Program-made: the position numbers and the translations under genes | In this document: piece after piece, positions 1-7,869 of the stretch | Position numbering within the stretch: the first letter of the stretch is position 1 | How the letters are laid out: each line of letters starts with the position of its first letter | The notes under the pieces: model-generated | The model's database searches: none | The model's input: only the letters and a program-made list of their open reading frames with translations | Told to the model about the DNA's origin: nothing | Source: JALZVT01 sp964634815 | GTDB lineage: Bacteria; Pseudomonadota; Gammaproteobacteria; Pseudomonadales; Azotimanducaceae | DNA: 64,000 bases | Reading direction: 5' to 3' | NCBI GenBank assembly: GCA_964634815.1 | Contig: CAZWMD010000004.1 | Span: 62,001 to 126,000, forward strand

Positions 1-763
1 CATCACACCAATGCCCATAGTGAAGAGACCAAAAGCAAACACAAGCCCATAGAAAGAGATCGTCCGCAGCGCTTGCGCACGGGTCATAGAATTCGAGAAG
101 TCATCCGCTGCACGCTGAGCGAGACCACTTTCTACCTGGGCATCCGTCTTACCATCGGGATGCAGACCGTGGTCTTCCGGAGCCCGGCGCATAATCAATA
201 CCACCGGCACCATCACTGCGAGTGAGAACAATGACAGCCATTTCCAGGCATCGCGCCAGCCAACAACGTCTATGCCCCAGGTTATGCCTGGTGTGATGAG
301 CACACCGGCAAAAGACACCCCCATCGCAGCCCAGGCGACCGCGCTTCCTCGCAGCTCTACAAACCACTTGGCCAGGGTGACATTAACTACCAGGTTGCCC
401 AGAAGTGCCGCCCCAGTGGTGAGCGCCAGGCCATTAATAAACCACCAGCCGTAAACCGTCTCGACAAAGGCGTGGGCATAAATCGAGACACCAAGCAGGC
501 AGGTACCTACCACCATAAATCGACGCGGGCCAAGACGATCTACATAGGCACCAACAAAAAAACCAACCACCGCCATAACCACATGCCCAATCGTGCGAGG
601 CACGGTGAAGTCATAGCGCGACCACCCAAGCTCCTCGAGCATGGGCGCCATGAAGGCGCTCAGCACATAGTTTTGCGTGCCTACTGCGATGAATTGGGCA
701 ACAAAAGCCGCCCCAATCAGGTAGTAGCCGTAATAGATTTTTTTCAGGAAAATTCCCGCTCAT
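1..763 (-). CDS. MFS transporter, partial at window edge, frame break near start
   Basis: Reverse-strand reading gives an uninterrupted membrane protein typical of the major facilitator superfamily: an N-terminal KKIYYGYYLIGAAF segment, then MAPMLEELGWSRYDF, then the MFS loop-2 type motif GAYVDRLGPRRF, followed by several hydrophobic helices. It runs off the left edge of the window, so the C-terminal half is not seen. The natural start would be the ATG at 761-763, which overlaps the stop of the upstream crotonase (ATG...TGA, translational coupling). From that ATG the frame is wrong by one base: a run of seven A (738-744 region on the reverse strand) would have to be six A for the reading to be MSGNFPEKIYYGYY. 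Otherwise only CTG or ATT starts are available. Either a homopolymer error or a real frameshift. Substrate unknown; the neighbouring crotonase suggests a carboxylate or acid, which is inference only. Confidence 0.8.
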
Positions 764-1355
764 CCCACCAGGGGAAGTAAGGAGGCATATCTGCGCTGAC
801 CTTATCGGGGAACACGGCTGGACGTTTCTCCAGAAACGACTCAACACCTTCCTTGCTGTCTGGCGACTTGCCGCGATGGTAAATACCTCGCGAATCTATC
901 TTGTGCGCTTCCATAGGGTGATCCGCGTTGAGCATGCGCCACATCATGTGTCGAATGAGCGTGACAGATACCGATGACGTGTTTTCTACAATCTCACGGG
1001 CAATCTCACGGGCGCGAGGCAACAATTCTTCGGGAGCCAGGGGTTTTCGAATCAGACCGCCCTCATACGCCTCCTGTGCATTAAACACCTTGCCGCTGTA
1101 ACACCACTCAAGTGCCTGGCTGATCCCCACCACGCGCGGCAGAAAGTAGCTGGAGCAGGCTTCCGGCACGATGCCACGACGCGCAAAAACAAANNNNNNN
1201 NNNNNNNNNNNNNNNNNNNNNNNNNNNNNNNNNNNNNNNNNNNNNNNNNNNNNNNNNNNNNNNNNNNNNNNNNNNNNNNNNNNNNNNNNNNNNAAGGTAA
1301 TCGTAAGAACGTTATCTTCTACCTCGTAAATAATAGTCTCGTAAGCCACAACCAC
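744..1355 (-). CDS. Enoyl-CoA hydratase/isomerase (crotonase) family, interrupted by an assembly gap
   Basis: Crotonase-fold protein acting on an acyl-CoA. The start is a GTG at 1355. The first about 20 residues (YETIIYEVEDNVLTIT) match the usual crotonase first strand. A 100-N gap then removes a piece of unknown length, and the visible C-terminal part carries the family motif IVPEACSSYFLPRVVG followed by a region rich in helix (ALEWCYSGKVFNAQEAYEGG) as in enoyl-CoA hydratases. The oxyanion-hole and catalytic glutamate region lies partly in the gap, so hydratase versus isomerase cannot be decided. The stop overlaps the likely start of the downstream MFS gene, so the two probably form one transcript. 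Confidence 0.85.
   Translation of the reverse strand: MVVAYETIIYEVEDNVLTITXXXXXXXXXXXXXXXXXXXXXXXXXXXXXXXXXXFVFARRGIVPEACSSYFLPRVVGISQALEWCYSGKVFNAQEAYEGGLIRKPLAPEELLPRAREIAREIVENTSSVSVTLIRHMMWRMLNADHPMEAHKIDSRGIYHRGKSPDSKEGVESFLEKRPAVFPDKVSADMPPYFPWWDEREFS
1194..1293. other. Assembly gap (100 N)
   Basis: Exactly 100 N inside the crotonase gene, the conventional length for a scaffold gap of unknown size. Flanking bases show no obvious repeat. The reading frame happens to stay consistent across the gap as written, but that is not informative about the true length. Confidence 0.98.
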
Positions 1356-1487
1356 TCTCCCTCGTTAATCAAAGTTCTCTCGTCTCCGGTTATGGTGCCT
1401 GACTCAGACCGGGAATTCAGCGCTCGAACCTGTTGGCCTGCCTGATCTGGCATAGAATGCACGCCTAAAAAGGATTGGATTCTGACA

Positions 1488-2369
1488 ATGGCCGACAAGC
1501 ACGCACCCAACGCCACCCACACCGGTATGAGGGTCGGAGTATCCCTGCCGGTTCGCGAGCTGCAAAACGATCTGGGGGCTATTCGAGCCTTTGCCCAGGC
1601 GGCAGAAGCCCTGGGGCTCAGCCATCTGCGTGTCCCTGACCAGGTAATCAGGCCCGGCAACAAGCACCTGCATGAGTCGCTGACACTGCTCGCCTGGCTC
1701 GCTGGTTGCACAAGTACCATCGAATTGGTGCCGTCCGTCGTTGTTCTGCCTGTTCGCCAGACCGCCCTGGTTGCAAAACAGGCCGCAGAGATCGACGTAC
1801 TTTCCGGCGGACGTTTGCGGCTCGGCATCGGCGTCGGAGGTAACGCCGAAGAGTACGCCGCGATGGGCATCGACTTTCACACTCGAGGCGCTCGTTGCAG
1901 CGAGCAAATTCAATTGCTGCGAAGGTTGTGGCGCGAACCCACTGTCAGCTTCAAAGGTCGCTTTCACACCCTTACAGAAACGGGTCTTAATCCTCTACCG
2001 GTGAATCGACACATCGACCTGTGGATCGGTGCCAGCAGTGATCCTGGGGCTGCGGTAATCAAACGCATCGGAGAGCTCGCCAACGGCTGGTTTGTGCTCG
2101 CCACACCAGACACCTACCCTGATCTCAGGGCACGCATTGACGCGGTGGCCCGTAATGCAGGCCGAGACCCGCAATCGCTGGGTACCGAGGCAGGTGTTGC
2201 TGTGGTGGGAGAACGCCGGGCCGAGTGGCGGGACCGGATCAGGCACTGGCGCCAATCTGGCTTGTCGCACCTGTGCTTGCGAACTCTCAGCGGCGGTCTG
2301 ATCGGAGGAGATGCCCACATTCAGCGCCTTGGTGAAGTATCAGCGGAAGCCCTGGAAATAGCAGCGTGA
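1488..2369 (+). CDS. LLM-class (luciferase-like) flavin-dependent oxidoreductase
   Basis: 293-residue protein of the bacterial luciferase-like TIM-barrel superfamily, close in pattern to the F420/FMN-dependent oxidoreductases found beside acyl-CoA genes. Visible family features: an N-terminal strand MRVGVSLPV, the AEALGLSHLRVPDQ segment, the strongly conserved AEIDVLSGGRLRLGIGVGG region (about residues 100-118), and IDLWIGASS near the middle. The start ATG has an AAGGA Shine-Dalgarno-like element at 1470-1474, somewhat far away (13 nt); a second in-frame ATG (codon 14) has none. It is divergent from the crotonase, with 130 bp between them. The cofactor (FMN or F420) and substrate cannot be told from sequence alone. 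Confidence 0.88.
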   Translation: MADKHAPNATHTGMRVGVSLPVRELQNDLGAIRAFAQAAEALGLSHLRVPDQVIRPGNKHLHESLTLLAWLAGCTSTIELVPSVVVLPVRQTALVAKQAAEIDVLSGGRLRLGIGVGGNAEEYAAMGIDFHTRGARCSEQIQLLRRLWREPTVSFKGRFHTLTETGLNPLPVNRHIDLWIGASSDPGAAVIKRIGELANGWFVLATPDTYPDLRARIDAVARNAGRDPQSLGTEAGVAVVGERRAEWRDRIRHWRQSGLSHLCLRTLSGGLIGGDAHIQRLGEVSAEALEIAA

Positions 2370-2639
2370 GCAACCAAATTGCGCATAACACCCAGATCCT
2401 GACCGTTTGAGCTACGCATTGTGCTCATATTGCTGCATACCCCACGGAATCCTTGCGTAAAAAGACATTGAATACATGCCTGTATCTCAGGGGATGTGAC
2501 TGCAGCGTTTGCGCACTGCAGTTGCGCCACAGAGCACTTACATTCAAACGACCAATTAATGTACGGAAATTGAATACAAGGCGGTAGACTTCGCGCCTCA
2601 AAATTCCCTCCGTACCAATCAGCCGAAGGACGACAATTA
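2370..2639 (+). promoter_or_regulatory. Upstream region of sat-cysC with two inverted repeats
   Basis: 270 bp with no credible gene. It holds a short palindrome ATACA-TGCC-TGTAT at 2472-2485 and a hairpin-forming CTGCAG...CTGCAG at 2500-2521. Either could be an operator or leader structure for the sulfate-activation gene that follows. The Shine-Dalgarno AAGGA at 2626-2630 is 9 nt before the ATG at 2640. I do not recognise a known operator consensus here. Confidence 0.35.
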
Positions 2640-4352
2640 ATGGGCGCTTTTAAAGAACCACATGGCGGTGAGCTCAAAGATCTCTATCTCAATGAATCTG
2701 CAGCGGAAGCAGAACAAAAACGCGCCGGTGATTATCCCACCTGGGATTTGACCGCCCGACAGCTTTGCGACCTCGACCTGCTCAACTGTGGTGCGTTTTC
2801 ACCACTTGAGGGTTTCAACACCAAAGCTGAGTTTGAATCTATCTGTAAGGACATGCGCCTACCTTCTGGGGTTCTCTGGCCCATGCCAATCACTCTGGAC
2901 GTCTCCGAAGAGTTTGCTGATGGCCTGGAAACCGGTGGCCGCATAGCACTTCGCGATCCCGAGGGTGTTCTGCTGGCGACCATGGACGTCGAAGACATTT
3001 ATCGCCCAGACAAGGAAATGGAAGCCCAGTCCGTTTACGGCACCACGGACGACACTCATCCAGCGGTTGCCTATCTTAACGACACGGCGGGTGCCGTTTA
3101 TGTCGGCGGCAAGGTTCACGGCATCGAGCCGCAAACCCACTACGATTTCAAGATGCTGCGCGATACCCCGGCTGAGGCCAGAGGACGCTTCCGAAAGCTG
3201 GGCTGGCGCAAAATTGTAGCGTTCCAAACGCGCAATCCACTTCATCGCGCGCACCAGGAACTTACCTTTCGTGCCGCCAAAGAAGTACAGGCAAACCTGT
3301 TGATTCAACCCGTTGTTGGTTTAACCAAGCCTGGCGATATCAATCACTTCACCCGCGTACGTTGCTACGAGCATGTACTGGAAGAATATCCTGAACAGAC
3401 AACGTCGCTCAGCCTGCTGAATCTTGCGATGCGCATGGCAGGTCCACGCGAAGCCATTTGGCACGCCATTATTCGCAAAAACTATGGGTGCACTCACTTC
3501 ATCGTTGGTCGCGATCACGCGGGCCCCGGTGATGATAAGGACGGCAACCCATTCTATGGTCCTTATGATGCACAGGAGCTCTTTACCAAGCACGAAGAAG
3601 AACTCGACATCGCCATGGTGCCGTTCAAGATGATGGTTTATGTTGAGAACAAAGCTCAATATGTTCCCGCTGACGAGACGGAGAAAGACGACAAGGTACT
3701 GAACATCTCAGGCACCGAGTTCCGTCGCCGCCTGCGAGAAGGACTGGATATTCCAGAGTGGTTTTCTTACCCGAAGGTTGTCCAGGAACTGCGCAAGGCC
3801 CATCCGCCTAAACACAAGCAAGGCTTCACAGTGTTCTTCACAGGCCTCTCAGGTTCTGGGAAATCAACTATCGCCAACGCTCTGATGGTGAAACTGCTTG
3901 AAAATGGCAGTCGGCCTGTCACGCTGCTTGACGGCGATGTGGTCCGCAAGAACCTCTCAAGCGAGTTGAACTTCAGCAAGGAACACAGAGATCTGAATAT
4001 TCAGCGCATCGGCTATGTTGCCAGCGAAATCACCAAGAACGGTGGCATCGCGATCTGTGCACCAATTGCGCCCTACACAGCTACGCGTCGCTACGTGCGC
4101 AATCTCATCGAGCCGCTTGGTGGCTTCCTTGAGATCCACGTGGCCACTAGCCTGGAAGAGTGTGAGCGCCGAGACCGCAAAGGGCTCTACAAACTCGCGC
4201 GCGAAGGCAAGATCAAGGAATTCACAGGCATCTCAGATCCCTATGAGGTCCCTGAAAACGCCGAACTGGTTATTCAGACCGAAGAGCTTAGCCCCGATCT
4301 GGCAGCACATCGCGTTGTGCTGGCGCTAGAGAGCAAAGGTTACATCACCTAG
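2640..4352 (+). CDS. sat-cysC: Bifunctional sulfate adenylyltransferase / adenylylsulfate kinase
   Basis: 570-residue fusion that activates sulfate: ATP sulfurylase makes APS and the C-terminal APS kinase makes PAPS. The first about 390 residues are the Sat domain, with the nucleotide-binding motif QTRNPLHRAH (family QxRNPxHxAH) and GRDHAGPG. From about residue 395 the APS kinase domain begins, with the P-loop GLSGSGKST, DGD shortly after, and the FTGISDPYEVPE region. Length and order match known Sat-CysC fusions of Gammaproteobacteria. A good ribosome binding site AAGGA lies 9 nt upstream of the ATG, and a strong intrinsic terminator follows, so it is probably monocistronic. No reductase genes are nearby, so whether it feeds cysteine synthesis or sulfation is open. 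Confidence 0.96.
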   Translation: MGAFKEPHGGELKDLYLNESAAEAEQKRAGDYPTWDLTARQLCDLDLLNCGAFSPLEGFNTKAEFESICKDMRLPSGVLWPMPITLDVSEEFADGLETGGRIALRDPEGVLLATMDVEDIYRPDKEMEAQSVYGTTDDTHPAVAYLNDTAGAVYVGGKVHGIEPQTHYDFKMLRDTPAEARGRFRKLGWRKIVAFQTRNPLHRAHQELTFRAAKEVQANLLIQPVVGLTKPGDINHFTRVRCYEHVLEEYPEQTTSLSLLNLAMRMAGPREAIWHAIIRKNYGCTHFIVGRDHAGPGDDKDGNPFYGPYDAQELFTKHEEELDIAMVPFKMMVYVENKAQYVPADETEKDDKVLNISGTEFRRRLREGLDIPEWFSYPKVVQELRKAHPPKHKQGFTVFFTGLSGSGKSTIANALMVKLLENGSRPVTLLDGDVVRKNLSSELNFSKEHRDLNIQRIGYVASEITKNGGIAICAPIAPYTATRRYVRNLIEPLGGFLEIHVATSLEECERRDRKGLYKLAREGKIKEFTGISDPYEVPENAELVIQTEELSPDLAAHRVVLALESKGYIT

Positions 4353-4385
4353 TGGTTTAGCAACGCTTGCCTTAGCACCCAACAG

Positions 4386-4423
4386 AAAACGGCCGCACGG
4401 ATTACTCCAGCGGCCGTTTTTTT
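4386..4423 (+). terminator. Rho-independent terminator of sat-cysC
   Basis: Perfect 11-bp inverted repeat AAAACGGCCGC / GCGGCCGTTTT (4386-4396 with 4410-4420), 13-nt loop, with a run of seven T at 4417-4423. It lies 33 bp after the sat-cysC stop. Confidence 0.93.
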
Positions 4424-4498
4424 ATGCGATTTTCATGTCCGGGACACACGCGATTCACACATCACAACCTAGCCTTTACGGCCGATACCCGGAATCGA

Positions 4499-5305
4499 GT
4501 GAATCCTGCCGTGCCAAAGAACAATTGCCCAGAACCATCACCACCATCACCACCGCGCTACATTCCGGGATTCCTGCCCCTCGCGCTCGTATTCGCACTG
4601 CTGTTTACGGCCTTTGAAATCAGTGCAAACACATCCGCAGCGAAGTCCGAGACGACGAAGAAGCTTGAATTCGATGTCTATCTCGAAAATCGTCCTATAG
4701 GCAGCCACGAGTTTGTGTTCTCCGACGATGGTGAGAAAACTGAGGTCTCGATCAACGCGAGCTTCAAAGTAAAAGTTCTGTTCGTTACCGCGTTTAACTA
4801 TCAACACACAAATACCGAGATGTGGCTCGGAAACTGCCTGCACAGCATTAATGCAACGACGGTGGTCAACGGCGATACCTATGAGGTATCCGGAAAACAG
4901 GCCGACACATCATTCAGGGTGATCGAGGCCACCAATGACAAGCCGCCCGCAACAAAAACTCTGAAAGCTCTTCCGAGGGAGGCCCGAACAGCCTGCACCC
5001 GATCTTTTGCTTACTGGGACAGATCACTGCTACCGTCCTCAGGCCTGCCAACGGACCTGCTCAACGCCCAGACCGGCGAACTGGTTCCGGCCACCTTAAC
5101 GCCACTGGCAAAAGGAATGCTCGCTATTGGTGAACAACAACTGCCGGTAAACCGCTACCTGTTACAGGGCAAAGATCTGCAAGTGACGCTTGCTTACAAT
5201 CAGGGTGTTGATGGTAACGAGGAGTGGGTTGGTTTGAGCAGCAAGGTTCGAGGCGGGCGAACCCTTACCTACATTCGCACGCCCGGGTCTCTCAACAATC
5301 CCTGA
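4499..5305 (+). CDS. Secreted DUF6134 family protein
   Basis: Protein of unknown function with an N-terminal hydrophobic segment (IPGFLPLALVFALLFTAF) that looks like a signal peptide. The mature part matches the DUF6134 pattern: FDVYLENRPIG, a repeated beta-strand framework, ATNDKPP...CTRSFAYWD, DLLNAQTGELVPATL and a C-terminal GRTLTYIRT. Likely periplasmic. The frame is open from an ATG at 4424, but that ATG touches the T-run of the preceding terminator, so I prefer the GTG at 4499 (GGAA just upstream); another GTG lies at 4511. It is convergent with the next gene across a repeat-filled gap. The function is not known. Confidence 0.8.
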   Translation: MNPAVPKNNCPEPSPPSPPRYIPGFLPLALVFALLFTAFEISANTSAAKSETTKKLEFDVYLENRPIGSHEFVFSDDGEKTEVSINASFKVKVLFVTAFNYQHTNTEMWLGNCLHSINATTVVNGDTYEVSGKQADTSFRVIEATNDKPPATKTLKALPREARTACTRSFAYWDRSLLPSSGLPTDLLNAQTGELVPATLTPLAKGMLAIGEQQLPVNRYLLQGKDLQVTLAYNQGVDGNEEWVGLSSKVRGGRTLTYIRTPGSLNNP

Positions 5306-5314
5306 CTCCTGGTT

Positions 5315-5473
5315 CGATCTACTAATCCGATCTANNNNNNNNNNNNNNNNNNNNNNNNNNNNNNNNNNNNNNNNNNNNNNNNNNNNNNNNNNNNNNNNNN
5401 NNNNNNNNNNNNNNNNNNNNNNNNNNNNNNNNNNCGATCTACTAATCCGATCTATTAATTCAGTCTACTAATT
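5315..5473. repeat. 13-bp tandem repeat spanning an assembly gap between convergent genes
   Basis: Units on each side of the gap: CGATCTACTAATC at 5315-5327 then a partial CGATCTA at 5328-5334; after the gap CGATCTACTAATC (5435-5447), CGATCTATTAATT (5448-5460) and CAGTCTACTAATT (5461-5473). All are exactly 13 bp, with degeneracy growing to the right. The last unit contains the stop codon of the minus-strand gene. The true copy number is hidden by the gap. Confidence 0.92.
5335..5434. other. Assembly gap (100 N) inside tandem repeat
   Basis: Exactly 100 N. The same 13-bp unit is present on both sides, so the gap was probably caused by an uncollapsed tandem array. Confidence 0.98.
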
Positions 5474-6319
5474 CAATCCGCGCCCTTGCGTCAGAATGTC
5501 ATCTTGAAACACCAGGGTACGATGCACAAACCGGCTACTCCAATAAACCCAACGATCATTGTCGAGTGACGGTGTCTTGTGCCGTGGCGGATAACCGCGG
5601 GTCATTAAGATCTGCTCGCGGGTCATACCGAGTCGCATCGTCCCCTGAGTGATCGCCCGGGACAACTCTTTACCCAAACGATCAACAGGAACTTTGCGAT
5701 CAGCCAGCATTTCCACCGCGATCTCTTCTAAAGATCGCAAACTGAACTTCTCTGCGAGCGCCACAGTTATCCCTTCACCTGACTCAAGCACCAAAGACAT
5801 CTTTTTGGGACCAATCGATTCCAGTGTCACAAGGCTGTTTATTGGTAACAGGGTGCCCCGGGCGTAGTTGGTGGTCACGTGTTTGCCTCGTTCATACCAA
5901 ATATTGAAGCGGGTAAAATATTGCTGACCAATAACCGGCTCAATGGCTGGCGGCTGCACCTTACGTCGATTTGTTTTCAGGCTAATCACTGCAGCCGCAG
6001 GTGCAGCCGCTGCTGATCCAGCGCTTGCAGCGCCAGAACCACGCTTGATCATGGTTTGAACCACAGAGTCTGGCACACCAGCTTTGGCTAACGCAGCCAA
6101 GCCTGCCGTTGAAGTATCAAACTTTGTGTTGGCCGCCGATCGAATGCTCAGACTGATGGTATCGCTTGCAAGCCCAGCCTGGACAAGCTGAATCACATCC
6201 TTGTTTGTCAGAGTTTCCGCCTGAGCTGAGGGTGCCAAGAGAGACAGACTAACCGCAAGCGAAAAAAACAGCATACTGAGAGTGCTGCGCACAGACCTGC
6301 GAATCTTGAAACAGTACAT
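5468..6319 (-). CDS. Secreted protein with BamE/SmpA-like C-terminal segment
   Basis: 283 residues, no certain function. A signal peptide is clear (hydrophobic LSMLFFSLAVSLSLLAPSAQA, cleavage near residue 34). Right after it comes LTNKDVIQLVQAGLASDTI, a short helical motif seen at the start of many secreted hypothetical proteins. An Ala-rich linker follows (about residues 95-115). The C-terminal about 55 residues (MRLGMTREQILMTRGYP ... RWVYWSSRFVHRTLVFQDD) resemble the BamE/SmpA fold, where a GMTxxQVxxxxGxP motif precedes a W-rich strand. Probably periplasmic or envelope associated. Its stop codon lies in the last unit of the 13-bp repeat array. Confidence 0.82.
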   Translation of the reverse strand: MYCFKIRRSVRSTLSMLFFSLAVSLSLLAPSAQAETLTNKDVIQLVQAGLASDTISLSIRSAANTKFDTSTAGLAALAKAGVPDSVVQTMIKRGSGAASAGSAAAAPAAAVISLKTNRRKVQPPAIEPVIGQQYFTRFNIWYERGKHVTTNYARGTLLPINSLVTLESIGPKKMSLVLESGEGITVALAEKFSLRSLEEIAVEMLADRKVPVDRLGKELSRAITQGTMRLGMTREQILMTRGYPPRHKTPSLDNDRWVYWSSRFVHRTLVFQDDILTQGRGLN

Positions 6320-6367
6320 AAAGCTAACTCCTTGGAATCGAAAAGTATCTAAGACAAACCACTTGCG

Positions 6368-7810
6368 CTACCGGGCAAACGCCTCTATCAACCGCCGCTG
6401 AAAAACCAGCCCATCGAAAAACTCGGCAACACCTATACGCTCATCCCGTCCATGAGCTCGTACATCATCTATATCACTGAATACACCAGATACGCCATAG
6501 ACAGGAATTCCTGCGTTGCGGAAAAACAGACCATCCGTTGCGCCGGTACTCATTATCGGCACCACCGGAGTCCCTGGCCAAATCTCTTCAGTAATCTGCA
6601 TTATTGGCGCCATCACGTCTTCACTCAGCGGCGACGCCGGGCTCGGCGTTGGTGGCCTCAAAGCAGTGATCGACACCTCAGGGTCAGACACCAGTTGGGC
6701 AAGCTGGGACTGTACGTCGGCTGGCGGTACACCGGGCAGGATTCGGCAGTTAACTGTTGCGCTAGCGCGTTGCGGCAACGCATTTTCTGCATGTCCTGCG
6801 TCGAGTTGAGTAGCAACACAGGTGGTGCGGAGTCTGGAATTGATAGCAGGTTGCTCTGCAAATCGAGCTGCGGCTTTCTCATCAGCTGGATTCTTCAGCA
6901 AACGTTGCATCGCCTTCTCATCACGTCCTGACATGGTCTGGCGCAGGGCTGAGAAATAAGCCCGGGTGACCTCGTTCAACTGAACAGGAAATTGGTATTG
7001 CTCAATGGCACCAAGGGCACGAACCAGCGAGTAAATCGCATTGTCGCTTCGAGGCAGTGAGCTATGTCCGCCTCTGTTAGTTACCTCGAGAGTGTAGGAT
7101 TGATAGACTTTTTCGGCCGCCTGCACGGAGTTGCCCACTGGTTTCCCGGCACGCAAGCTTCCCCCGCCACCTTCGTTGATCACAAAGGCAGCGTCAACCA
7201 GCTCGCGATGGTGTTCCAGCAAATAGACCACGCCATTTTCTTCCCCGCCTTCTTCGTCAGCTGTCAAGGCGATGATAATATCCCGGTTAGGAACAAACCC
7301 TGATTCCTTCAGCGTTATGAAGTTTGCAACCGCAATGGCCGCTTCATCCTTATCGTCTATTGTGCCGCGACCATAGTAATAGCCATCTTGTTCAATAAAC
7401 TCGAACGGCGGCAGATTCCAGTCTTCCGGGTTCGCCTCCACAACATCAATATGAGCTAAAAACAGAATTGGTTTTTGTGTTGGCGCCGGGCTTCGATACC
7501 TCGCCACCAAATTGCCCTTACGTGGCGCATTAGTAATAACCTGCACATCTTCTTTTGGGAACCCTGCATCCAGCAGGTGCTTCGCCATACGTTGCGCCGC
7601 CAAACTGGTATCTCCAGTTGAATGCGTTGTGTCCGTCTCAACCAACTCCTTAAAGATGGCTTTCGCACGACGCTGCTCTGCACTTAAGGGCTGGCCAGGG
7701 TTTGCCTGCGCTCGGGCTTCAGCTGAAGCCTCGCCATGAATCGCCAGGAACAAGAAAGCACAGGCAACGCTACCAATCAGCAACAGATGTTTGATGGTTG
7801 TGTTACTCAT
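6368..7810 (-). CDS. Secreted M20 family metallopeptidase
   Basis: About 480-residue zinc peptidase of the M20/M25/M40 family. The start at 7810 (MSNTTIKHLLLIG) gives a normal signal peptide ending near HGEASA; an upstream start at 7837 would add nine residues. Metal and catalytic motifs are visible: FLAHIDVVEANPEDW (His and Asp), GRGTIDDKDE (bridging Asp region) and ALTADEEGGEENG (catalytic Glu pair). The dimerisation insert follows (GGHSSLPRSDNAIYSLV), and a C-terminal GATDGLFFRNAGIPVYG supplies the last ligands. Presumably a periplasmic dipeptidase or N-acyl amino-acid hydrolase. It lies 59 bp downstream of the ABC importer operon and could be co-transcribed with it. Confidence 0.9.
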   Translation of the reverse strand: MSNTTIKHLLLIGSVACAFLFLAIHGEASAEARAQANPGQPLSAEQRRAKAIFKELVETDTTHSTGDTSLAAQRMAKHLLDAGFPKEDVQVITNAPRKGNLVARYRSPAPTQKPILFLAHIDVVEANPEDWNLPPFEFIEQDGYYYGRGTIDDKDEAAIAVANFITLKESGFVPNRDIIIALTADEEGGEENGVVYLLEHHRELVDAAFVINEGGGGSLRAGKPVGNSVQAAEKVYQSYTLEVTNRGGHSSLPRSDNAIYSLVRALGAIEQYQFPVQLNEVTRAYFSALRQTMSGRDEKAMQRLLKNPADEKAAARFAEQPAINSRLRTTCVATQLDAGHAENALPQRASATVNCRILPGVPPADVQSQLAQLVSDPEVSITALRPPTPSPASPLSEDVMAPIMQITEEIWPGTPVVPIMSTGATDGLFFRNAGIPVYGVSGVFSDIDDVRAHGRDERIGVAEFFDGLVFQRRLIEAFAR

Positions 7811-7869
7811 CGGGCGGCCAACGTCTTCTCTTATCATTTCTTGTTCTGCCTTCAGCTTCTGTTCTGCCC

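Noticed and set aside
472..780. Plus-strand open frame at the left edge
   Set aside because: It is antisense to a clear MFS membrane protein on the minus strand and has no family pattern.
5315..5473. CRISPR array or attachment site
   Set aside because: Contiguous 13-bp tandem units with no spacers and no integrase or cas gene nearby.
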